Assembly (NCBI GenBank): GCA_029565815.1
Contig: JAKQNL010000405.1
Location: 1 to 8,372, forward strand
Origin: Spirochaetota bacterium
GTDB lineage: Bacteria; Spirochaetota; Spirochaetia; Treponematales; UBA12059
Reading direction: 5' to 3'
DNA length: 8,372 nucleotides
Numbering within the stretch: the first letter of the stretch is position 1; the number at the start of each line of letters is the position of its first letter. The notes under the pieces are model-generated. The model made no database searches, was not told where the DNA came from, and saw nothing but the letters and a program-made list of their open reading frames with translations. Both the position numbers and the translations under genes were made by a program. Of the stretch, positions 1-5,874 are shown in pieces.

Positions 1-1203
1 GCCGAGCATGCTGCGCAGCTGCTGTCCGCCATGGGCGCAACTTGCGAGCGCGTTCATTCCGGACAACAAGCCCTACCAGCGCTCAAAGCCGCCGCCGCCG
101 TTGGCGAGGCCTTCGACGCGTGCATGATAGACCAGTTCATGGAAGACATGGACGGCTGGCGCTTGGCGGCGGAAATAACAGCGGACCACGCCATCAACCA
201 GACACGGCTTGTGCTCATGGCTCCGGAAGGCTCTATGGGATCGGAAGCCATGATGAAGCGCCTGCAGTGGTTCAATGCCTATGTGGCAAAACCCCTGGAT
301 CCAGACGAGTTGTATTCCGGGCTCAACACGGTCTTAAAAGACGAGTTGGACCTTGCGGACGGGGATACCGAGCCTGAATCGTCGCCCCACGGGCGGACAG
401 CTCAGGAACACGGCGATCTTGGCCTTACCATCCTGCTTGCGGAAGATCACCTGGTAAACCAGGAGCTGTTCACCACCCTCCTTACGCAAATGGGCTGCAC
501 GGTGTATACCGCCGACGACGGGGCAAAAGCTCTGGAACTGGCTTCGCAGCACGATTTCGACCTGGTGCTCATGGACATATTCATGCCGGTGCTCGATGGC
601 TACGGAGCATCAGCTGCCTTGCGGGAACGGGGTTTTTCCAAACCCATCATCGCGGTAACGGCAAGCGCTGCAAAGGACGAGCGGGAACACTGCGTATCCG
701 CCGGCATGAACGACGTTCTGGTGAAACCATTTAGAAGAAAAGACCTGGAAACCATGCTTGGCTTTTGGGCAAACCGTGCGCTTGCAAGCGCTAGCGAAAC
801 GGAAGCCGCCCCCGTTTCCGACAGGCATCTGTGGGACGAATCGGTGTTCGATTTTGCAACCCTGGTGGAAACCTTCCTGGGCAAGCGGGACACGGTCCTG
901 AACCTGCTCGGGCGTTTTACGGAAAAACTGAAAGACCAGGTAGCCGCCCTGGAATCCGCACTGGCCGCATCCGACACAAAAAGCATACGGGAAATTGCCC
1001 ACTCCATTAAAGGCTCAGCCTGGAACATGACGGCAAAAGCCCTGGGCGACGCGGCCAGGACAGTGGAGGATGCCGGAAAAGCCGGCGACCTTGCAGGCGC
1101 GGCGGACAACCTTCCGGCGCTTCGGATACGGGTAAACGAATTCGAAGCCTGTGCGCGCTACTACGCCGAGCTTTTTCAGGAAAACCCCATACGGCAGCTC
1201 TAG
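1..1203 (+). CDS. Hybrid two-component protein, C-terminal part (receiver-receiver-Hpt), 5' partial
   Basis: The frame is open from the first base, and the first residues already look like helix 1 of a receiver domain, so the true start is outside the window; the ATG at 31 is internal. Using that Met as residue 1, the first receiver has its phospho-acceptor Asp at 34 (in MIDQFM) and the Lys of the KP motif at 87. Its Pro after the Asp loop and its switch Thr are replaced (LVLMAPEG), so it looks partly degenerate. The second receiver is canonical: acidic pair AED at 137-139, Asp182 in LMDIFMPVLDG, Thr210 and Lys232 (KPF). A C-terminal Hpt domain follows, with phospho-accepting His324 in AHSIKGSAWNM. 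This layout is usual at the end of hybrid histidine kinases, so I infer kinase and perhaps sensor domains upstream. The protein would relay phosphate His-Asp-His to an unseen partner regulator; the signal is unknown. A stand-alone relay protein is possible. Confidence 0.9.
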   Translation, partial: AEHAAQLLSAMGATCERVHSGQQALPALKAAAAVGEAFDACMIDQFMEDMDGWRLAAEITADHAINQTRLVLMAPEGSMGSEAMMKRLQWFNAYVAKPLDPDELYSGLNTVLKDELDLADGDTEPESSPHGRTAQEHGDLGLTILLAEDHLVNQELFTTLLTQMGCTVYTADDGAKALELASQHDFDLVLMDIFMPVLDGYGASAALRERGFSKPIIAVTASAAKDEREHCVSAGMNDVLVKPFRRKDLETMLGFWANRALASASETEAAPVSDRHLWDESVFDFATLVETFLGKRDTVLNLLGRFTEKLKDQVAALESALAASDTKSIREIAHSIKGSAWNMTAKALGDAARTVEDAGKAGDLAGAADNLPALRIRVNEFEACARYYAELFQENPIRQL

Positions 1204-1249
1204 CAGGCTGTGCATGACACAGGCAGCTCTATCGTGCTATGAATGGTGC

Positions 1250-1891
1250 ATGATCAAAGCCCTTTTTCTGGATTTGGACAACACGCTGTATCCTGCAAGC
1301 TCCAGCATGGAAAGCGATATCGTCGCCCGCATGAACGAGTATACATCCCGCATTATCGGCATGGGCCTGGAAGAAGCAAAAGCCCAGCGCAAGGAGCGCA
1401 TGCCGCGCTACGGAACCACCCTGGAGTGGCTCATGGCGGAATACGGCTTTTCTGACCCGGACGATTACTTTGCTTACGTGCATCCGGACGGCGAGGAAAG
1501 GGTGCTCGCGCCCGACCCTGCATTGAGGCCCTTCCTGCAATCTATCCGGCTGCCAAAATTCATTTTCACCAACGCGCCCATGGAACACGCTACCCGGGTC
1601 CTTGCCTACCTTGGCATATCGGATTGCTTTGCCCGGGTCTTCGACGTGCGCTTTAACCAGCTGCACGGAAAGCCTGCTCGCTCTGCATGCGAGCGCGTCA
1701 TACACGCAGCCGGAGTGGAGCCGCATGAAAGCCTGTTCGCCGACGATGTCCCGCGCTATGTGCAGGGTTTCATCGATGCAGGCGGCGCAGGCGTTCTGGT
1801 CGACCACGACGGGCGCCATGCGAACACGGGCATGGCATCCGTAAGCTCTATATACGAACTGAAACCGTTTCTGGAATTCACTAAGGAGTAA
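1250..1891 (+). CDS. HAD-superfamily hydrolase, pyrimidine 5'-nucleotidase-like (SDT1 type)
   Basis: This is a 213-residue HAD phosphatase. Motif I is D8-L-D10-N-T-L-Y near the N-terminus, motif II Thr107 in FIFTNAP, motif III Lys141 in HGKP, and motif IV the D165-D166 pair in LFADDVP. The DLDNTLYP start and the TNA motif fit the pyrimidine 5'-nucleotidase subgroup (yeast SDT1-like), which dephosphorylates UMP or CMP and similar nucleotides in the cytoplasm. The exact substrate is inferred and could be another small phosphate ester. The start at 1250 puts motif I where it usually lies. An in-frame ATG at 1214 would add 12 residues and lies only 10 bp after the preceding stop; neither start has a strong ribosome-binding site, unlike most neighbours. 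It ends 4 bp before the following membrane-protein gene. DeoD further downstream suggests a nucleoside-salvage neighbourhood. Confidence 0.85.
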   Translation: MIKALFLDLDNTLYPASSSMESDIVARMNEYTSRIIGMGLEEAKAQRKERMPRYGTTLEWLMAEYGFSDPDDYFAYVHPDGEERVLAPDPALRPFLQSIRLPKFIFTNAPMEHATRVLAYLGISDCFARVFDVRFNQLHGKPARSACERVIHAAGVEPHESLFADDVPRYVQGFIDAGGAGVLVDHDGRHANTGMASVSSIYELKPFLEFTKE

Positions 1892-1898
1892 GACTGTG
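1883..1898 (+). promoter_or_regulatory. Ribosome-binding site deciding a GTG start
   Basis: AAGGAG at 1883-1888 precedes the GTG at 1896-1898 by 7 nt, matching the spacing used by ackA and lspA in this window. It overlaps the end of the HAD phosphatase gene, whose TAA follows directly at 1889-1891, so ribosomes ending there are well placed to restart. Confidence 0.75.
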
Positions 1899-2411
1899 CC
1901 ATTCCTAAACCCGACGCCGGCTTTGATCCGCCGCAACGAAAAACGCCTAGAGCTAAGCATCCCGAACAGTGTGCGAGCATTATACCTGGCTTTGGCTGTT
2001 GTGCTCATGGTAATCCTGTCGCGCAATCCGGCGGTTAGCCTGCCCATTCTTGCCATGTTCGGCGTGGTTCTTGCGCTGGCCATCCTGTCGGAAGACCGCT
2101 GGATATTCGACTCAAACGCAAACGAGCTGCGCAGACGCTACGGCCTTATGATATTCGCCAAAAGCTGGGCGCTGGACCTGTCCGCGCTTGCAAGCATAGA
2201 GCTGGACCTGGATGCATACGATTCCGGCGCTACCGACCCCAGCGCAAAAATACCCGGCGCCATACGCAAAGGCTGGGTGGCATTAAACGCGGTCATGTCC
2301 GACGGCAAGGTGCTGCTGTTGTGCGCTGTCCCCGGCAGACGGGTGAATAAGTTGCGCGAATACGGCAAGGCCATAGGACAGGTGGTAGGACGGCCGTTTA
2401 TCGAATCTTGA
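1896..2411 (+). CDS. Small membrane protein of unknown function (two transmembrane helices, soluble C-terminal domain)
   Basis: This 171-residue protein starts with GTG. The start is supported by AAGGAG at 1883-1888, 7 nt upstream and embedded in the last codons of the preceding gene, so translation is probably coupled. After a basic N-terminus there are two hydrophobic helices at about 27-42 and 48-64 joined by a short loop, then about 105 soluble residues containing the stretch EDRWIFDSNANELRRRYGL. Two helices followed by a WxFD..N.L.RRYG-type strand pattern recall bacterial membrane proteins with PH-like domains, but this is an impression of shape and I cannot assign a family. With both helices spanning, the N-terminus and the C-terminal domain should lie on the same side, probably the cytoplasm given the basic residues. 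No catalytic motif is visible. Confidence 0.8.
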   Translation: MPFLNPTPALIRRNEKRLELSIPNSVRALYLALAVVLMVILSRNPAVSLPILAMFGVVLALAILSEDRWIFDSNANELRRRYGLMIFAKSWALDLSALASIELDLDAYDSGATDPSAKIPGAIRKGWVALNAVMSDGKVLLLCAVPGRRVNKLREYGKAIGQVVGRPFIES

Positions 2412-2436
2412 CAGCAGCCGCAAGCGGCCCCATGCT
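2408..2436 (+). promoter_or_regulatory. Candidate sigma-70-type promoter for deoD
   Basis: A perfect TTGACA -35 hexamer (2408-2413) overlaps the stop codon of the membrane-protein gene. Exactly 17 bp later, CATGCT (2431-2436) matches the -10 consensus at three of six positions, including the important second and last bases. The spacer holds the 12 bp palindrome GCCGCAAGCGGC (2417-2428). Transcription would start near 2443, ahead of the deoD ribosome-binding site. The weak -10 makes this uncertain; deoD could also be read from the upstream operon. Confidence 0.35.
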
Positions 2437-2469
2437 TGTCGTTGTACAAACAGAAAACAGGAGTAAGCC

Positions 2470-3180
2470 ATGAGCATCCATATAGCCGCGCCTTCCGGAT
2501 CAATAGCCGAAACCATACTGCTGCCGGGCGACCCGCTGCGCGCAAAATTCATAGCGGAAAATTTTTTCGAAACGTGCCAGCAGTTTAACGCGGTGCGCAA
2601 CATGTTCGGCTACACGGGAACCTGGAAGGGCAACCGCGTGTCCGTCATGGGAACCGGCATGGGCATGCCGTCCCACTCGATCTACGTAAACGAGCTATTA
2701 AAAGATTACGGTTGCAAGCGTCTGGTTCGGGTGGGCACCTGCGGCTCTCTTCAGGCAGGCGTCGGCATACGCGACCTGGTGCTTGCCCAAAGCGCGTGCT
2801 CGAACTCCAGCCTTAACCGCATGCGCTTTAAGGGCATGGACTACGCCCCGACCGCAAACTTCGAGCTTTTATCCAGGGCGTACAACGCTGCTGTCGCCAA
2901 AGGGGCTAAGGTACACGTTGGGCCCATACTGTCATCCGACTCGTTTTACGACGACGAGCCCGATGCATGGAAGCTGTGGGCCCGCTACGGCGTGCTTGCC
3001 GTGGAAATGGAAAGCGCCGAGCTGTACACGCTTGCCGCCAAGTACGGAGCCCAGGCCCTGGCGGTGCTTACCGTCAGTGATAGCCTTGTAACCCACGAGC
3101 TTACGTCCAGCGAGGAGCGCGAAAAGACCTTCGGCGCTATGATGGAGATAGCGTTAAACGCTATTTTCCCTTCCGCGTAA
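2470..3180 (+). CDS. deoD: Purine nucleoside phosphorylase, DeoD type
   Basis: This 236-residue, full-length member of the hexameric DeoD family cleaves purine (deoxy)ribonucleosides with phosphate to give the free base and (deoxy)ribose 1-phosphate in cytoplasmic purine salvage. Residues known from the E. coli enzyme fall at the same numbers: His4, Gly20, Arg24 (PGDPLRAK), Arg43, Arg87 (RVGTCGS), the V178-E-M-E181 nucleoside-binding strip, catalytic Asp204 in SDS and Arg217. Thr90 replaces the usual phosphate-contacting Ser90, a conservative change. The start is supported by AGGAG at 2459-2463, 6 nt upstream. The gene lies 58 bp after the membrane-protein gene and has its own possible promoter. 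Its 3' end overlaps the convergent lspA by 20 bp, and a hairpin lies inside its last codons. Confidence 0.97.
   Translation: MSIHIAAPSGSIAETILLPGDPLRAKFIAENFFETCQQFNAVRNMFGYTGTWKGNRVSVMGTGMGMPSHSIYVNELLKDYGCKRLVRVGTCGSLQAGVGIRDLVLAQSACSNSSLNRMRFKGMDYAPTANFELLSRAYNAAVAKGAKVHVGPILSSDSFYDDEPDAWKLWARYGVLAVEMESAELYTLAAKYGAQALAVLTVSDSLVTHELTSSEEREKTFGAMMEIALNAIFPSA
3148..3167 (+). terminator. Possible weak intrinsic terminator inside the 3' end of deoD
   Basis: ATAGCGT (3148-3154), loop TAA, and ACGCTAT (3158-3164) form a perfect 7 bp stem, followed on the + strand by a four-T tract (3164-3167) and a pyrimidine run. The stem has only three G-C pairs and the T tract is short, so it would be weak. 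It lies before the deoD stop codon at 3178-3180, and the lspA stop codon is in its right arm. On the - strand no T tract follows, so it could act only on deoD transcription. Confidence 0.35.
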
Positions 3181-3685
3181 ACAGCTTCGGAAACAGGGTG
3201 CTTGCGGCCAAGAGTATGCCGCACACCACAACAGTAGCGTCCGCAACGTTGAAGGTAGGCCAGCGCTCCAGGCCAAAGAGGCCGTAAAACTTCACGGACA
3301 GAAAGTCAACCACGCCGTCGGCCCGGAAAATCCGGTCCAGGATATTGCCCATACCGCCGCCGATAATGCCGGCGACCAGCCAGCGCTGCAAGGAGCTGAG
3401 CTCGCGGGTTTTTGCCAGGTACACCGCCAAGCCCCCAAGTATGGCCAAAGGCAACACGATGAGCACGGCTATGCGGCCGAACTCCGGCAGTTTATCGCCC
3501 ATGCTAAAAGCCGCCCCGGTATTGCGCTGGTGCACCAGCCAGAAAAAATCGCCCAGCGCGCGCCAGGCTATGCTTCCGCGCGGAATGGTTTTTGCAACCA
3601 GGAATTTGCTCAGCTGGTCCAAAACCACCACGCCACCGCTGAGCGCGAACGGCCAGTAGCGTTGTGCGATACGCGTGTCACTCAT
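3161..3685 (-). CDS. lspA: Lipoprotein signal peptidase (signal peptidase II)
   Basis: This 174-residue inner-membrane aspartyl protease removes signal peptides from prolipoproteins after lipid attachment to the lipobox Cys. The family signature is complete: VLDQLSK at 21-27, [10 protein letters not shown] around 52-61, catalytic Asp117 in [14 protein letters not shown] at 125-130, and catalytic Asp149 in FNVADA. Four hydrophobic segments are visible, near 13-30, 71-90, 102-114 and 149-165, and the length is typical. ATG at 3685 is supported by GGAG (3693-3696) 7 nt upstream. It follows the NIF3-family gene by 21 bp in the same direction and is the last gene of the leftward group. Its final 20 bp overlap the end of deoD on the other strand. 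Confidence 0.96.
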   Translation of the reverse strand: MSDTRIAQRYWPFALSGGVVVLDQLSKFLVAKTIPRGSIAWRALGDFFWLVHQRNTGAAFSMGDKLPEFGRIAVLIVLPLAILGGLAVYLAKTRELSSLQRWLVAGIIGGGMGNILDRIFRADGVVDFLSVKFYGLFGLERWPTFNVADATVVVCGILLAASTLFPKLFTRKGK

Positions 3686-3706
3686 ACATACACTCCATGT
3701 AAGGGC

Positions 3707-4468
3707 TCACAAGCCCGTCGGTAATTCGATAAACAGCGTTTGCAGCCCTAATTCGCGCGCGGCTCGTTCGGCCACCGCCCGAACGCCGTGGGTTTCCGTC
3801 GCGTAATGGCCCGCGGACACCACATTGATACCGGCTTCCATTACCCCGTGGTAGATGGAGTGGGAACTTTCGCCCGTAATGTATAGGTCCACACCTTCGT
3901 CGATGGCCTGAAAGGCTTCAAAAGGCGCGCCGCCGGAAACCAGCGCTGCGCTCGAACATAGCTTCGGGCCAAACGGGTATACCGTGCGCGCGCCCTCATT
4001 GCCAGGCAGTATGCGTTCTATGGCTTGGTCCACGGTAATTGCAGGTTCCAGTGTGCCCTTAAAACCTATGGGAACGCCGTGGTACACGCCAAAAGGCTTA
4101 ACATCCGTAAGCCCGAGCATGCGCGCAAGGCATGCGTTGTTGCCAAGCTCTGCGTGCGCATCCAGGGGCAGGTGGCATGCGTATAAAGCCAAGCCGCCTT
4201 CCAACAGGGCGGCAATGCGTTTGTGCATGGTTCCGGTTATGGGTACGGGCTTGCCCCAAAAAAGCCCGTGGTGCACGAATAGAAGTTGAGCCCCGGCTTC
4301 GCGCGCCCGCATGATGGATTCGTAGCACGCATCCACCGCAAAGGCCACCGTGCGTACAGGCACGTCGGATCGGCCCAGCTGCAAGCCGTTGAGAGAATCA
4401 TCGAGGCTACGGAAATCCCTGACAGCTAGAAGTTGGTCTGCCCACCGGGCAAATTCTCCTATATCCAT
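3707..4468 (-). CDS. NIF3/YbgI-family dinuclear metal-binding protein
   Basis: This 253-residue protein belongs to the NIF3 (DUF34, YbgI/SA1388) family, often labelled GTP cyclohydrolase I type 2 homolog, although its true role is unsettled. Expected dimetal ligands are present: His66-His67 in LLFVHHGLFW, Asp103 in CHLPLDAH, and His221 with Glu225 in GHYATETHG. The N-terminal SLDDSLNGLQLG and the segment VYPFGPKL are also family-like. I chose the ATG at 4468, 10 bp after the ackA stop, because MDIGEFARWAD aligns with the usual start; the longest frame, from 4543, would overlap ackA by 65 bp. No strong ribosome-binding site precedes it, so translation is probably coupled to ackA. The length matches the short bacterial form without the inserted PII-like domain. 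Confidence 0.92.
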   Translation of the reverse strand: MDIGEFARWADQLLAVRDFRSLDDSLNGLQLGRSDVPVRTVAFAVDACYESIMRAREAGAQLLFVHHGLFWGKPVPITGTMHKRIAALLEGGLALYACHLPLDAHAELGNNACLARMLGLTDVKPFGVYHGVPIGFKGTLEPAITVDQAIERILPGNEGARTVYPFGPKLCSSAALVSGGAPFEAFQAIDEGVDLYITGESSHSIYHGVMEAGINVVSAGHYATETHGVRAVAERAARELGLQTLFIELPTGL

Positions 4469-4478
4469 GACTGCGGCT

Positions 4479-5822
4479 TTACGCTTTGGGCGGCCGAGCA
4501 ATGAGCTCGGACAGGTATGGCTTTTTCTGCAGGTCCGTAACAAGGCCGGCTTCGCGCTGCTTGTTCACGTACGATGGATCCTGGAACTGGTAGCGGTACT
4601 TGCTGTGCACGTCGTAGGTGCCGTTCATGAGCGCAAAGGCATCTTCGGTCATCACCAGCTCTTCGTCGGTTGGGATTACATACACCTTCACCTTACTGCC
4701 CTTGGCGGTAATGTCCAGCTCGGCGTTGCGGCACTTGGCTTTTGCGTTCTTGTCCTGATCTACCACGATGCCCAGTTCCTCAAGGCCTGCGGTTGCCAGC
4801 TTGCGGGTTACGGGACCCATTTCGCCAACGCCTGCGGTAAACACAAGCGCGTCCACATGGCCAAGCGCTGCATAGTACGAGCCTATGTACTTCTTGATAC
4901 GGTAACCTTCAATTTCCTGGGCAAGCTGCGCTGCCTTGTTGCCCTCGGCCGCCGCGTTCTCGATATCCCGGCGGTCGGCCCAGTGCTCGGTCAGGCCAAG
5001 CACGCCGGATTCCTTGTTGAGCTTCTTCTCCACCTCGCCGGCGTGCAGGCCGCCGCGCTTCATCATATGGAAGATGATGCCCGGGTCGATGTCGCCGGAG
5101 CGGGTGCCCATGACCAGGCCCTCAAGCGGGGTCAGGCCCATGGATGTGTCGAAGGAGCAACCGTTCTTCACCGCGTTGATGGACGAGCCGTTGCCGATGT
5201 GCGCTATGATCAGGTTGGTCTGGAATGGATCCTTACCAAGGAGTACGGCGGCGCGCTTGGCGGTATACAGAAAGCTGGTGCCGTGGAAACCGTAGCGGCG
5301 CACCTGGTACTTGTCGTACCACTCGCGAGGCAGGGCATACATATAGCTGGACTCGGGCATGCTCTGGTGCCAGGCGGTGTCCATAACGGCGCAGTGCGGC
5401 ACATTGGGCAGCACATGGCGGGCGGCTTCAACGCCCATGATGTTTGCTGGGTTATGCAAGGGCGCCAGGTCGATAAGCTCCTTGAAGGTAGCCAAAGACT
5501 CGTCGTTTATGAGCACGGATCGGGCGAACTTCATGCCGCCGTGCACCATGCGGTGGCCTACAGCCCCTATCATCGACATATTCTTGACCACGCCGTGTTT
5601 AGGATCGGTGATGGTCTTCAGGATCAGCTCGATGGCTACCGTGTGGGTCGGGCACTCGTGTTCCTGGGTAAAGTCGCCGATGCCGGGCGCCTTGTGGTTG
5701 ATGACCGAGTCGCCGAGCGTCACGCGCTCCACGATGCCGTTTGCAAGCACGTTTTTCTGGTCCCAGTCGTACACCTGGTATTTAACCGATGAACTGCCGC
5801 AGTTAAGGGTAAGAATTACCAT
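4479..5822 (-). CDS. ackA: Acetate kinase, with long C-terminal tail
   Basis: The enzyme converts acetyl phosphate and ADP to acetate and ATP, the final step of fermentative acetate production with phosphotransacetylase (not in this window). It belongs to the ASKHA fold. Key residues sit at the numbers known from the Methanosarcina enzyme: Asn7, Ser10 and Ser12 (LNCGSSSVK), Arg91 (GHRMVHGG), Asp148 (MDTAWH), His180 (RRYGFHGTS) and Arg241 (MGTRSGDIDPG). The metal-binding Glu is shifted slightly to 387 (PTDEEL). At 447 residues it is about 40 longer than the usual 400-408, and nearly all of the excess is a polar tail after about residue 400. ATG at 5822 has GAGGAG 7 nt upstream, the best ribosome-binding site in the window, fitting strong expression. 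It is 52 bp downstream of the 410-residue gene and 10 bp upstream of the NIF3 gene. Confidence 0.97.
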   Translation of the reverse strand: MVILTLNCGSSSVKYQVYDWDQKNVLANGIVERVTLGDSVINHKAPGIGDFTQEHECPTHTVAIELILKTITDPKHGVVKNMSMIGAVGHRMVHGGMKFARSVLINDESLATFKELIDLAPLHNPANIMGVEAARHVLPNVPHCAVMDTAWHQSMPESSYMYALPREWYDKYQVRRYGFHGTSFLYTAKRAAVLLGKDPFQTNLIIAHIGNGSSINAVKNGCSFDTSMGLTPLEGLVMGTRSGDIDPGIIFHMMKRGGLHAGEVEKKLNKESGVLGLTEHWADRRDIENAAAEGNKAAQLAQEIEGYRIKKYIGSYYAALGHVDALVFTAGVGEMGPVTRKLATAGLEELGIVVDQDKNAKAKCRNAELDITAKGSKVKVYVIPTDEELVMTEDAFALMNGTYDVHSKYRYQFQDPSYVNKQREAGLVTDLQKKPYLSELIARPPKA

Positions 5823-5829
5823 GAAAGAT

Positions 5830-5835
5830 CTCCTC
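5830..5835 (-). promoter_or_regulatory. Strong ribosome-binding site of ackA
   Basis: On the - strand this reads GAGGAG, 7 nt before the ackA ATG (5820-5822). It sits inside a TATAGAGGAG string. The TATAGA is unlikely to be a -10 box, because a start 7 nt downstream would remove the ribosome-binding site from the transcript. Confidence 0.75.
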
Positions 5836-5851
5836 TATAGTGAATGCGCAA

Positions 5852-5870
5852 ACAAGCTTGTAGCCCGGGC
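5852..5870. repeat. Two adjacent short perfect palindromes in the ackA leader gap
   Basis: ACAAGCTTGT (5852-5861) and GCCCGGGC (5863-5870) are both perfect palindromes in the 52 bp between the 410-residue gene and ackA. They could be operator half-site pairs or small RNA hairpins in the ackA leader. No T tract follows, so they do not form a standard terminator. I could not identify a convincing promoter here. Confidence 0.4.
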
Positions 5871-5874
5871 GCTT

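Noticed and set aside
1229..2083. 284-codon open frame on the - strand across the HAD and membrane-protein genes
   Set aside because: It spans the boundary of two well-supported + strand genes with full HAD motifs and a good ribosome-binding site, and its own translation has no recognisable domain.
2417..2428. GCCGCAAGCGGC as a terminator after the membrane-protein gene
   Set aside because: The stem is short, the loop tight, and no T tract follows.
4469..4543. Upstream extension of the NIF3-family protein to the longest start
   Set aside because: It would overlap ackA by 65 bp and add 25 basic and Cys-containing residues not expected in this family; the ATG at 4468 matches the usual N-terminus.
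4350..5792. 480-codon open frame on the + strand, opposite the NIF3 gene and ackA
   Set aside because: It is in exact antisense register with ackA and ends at the complement of that gene's TCA Ser11 codon. Its translation shows no domain, and ackA is unmistakable. It is a product of codon bias.
5823..5850. TATAGA as a -10 box for ackA
   Set aside because: It overlaps the ribosome-binding site, so the transcript would start after it, and no -35 element lies at the right distance.
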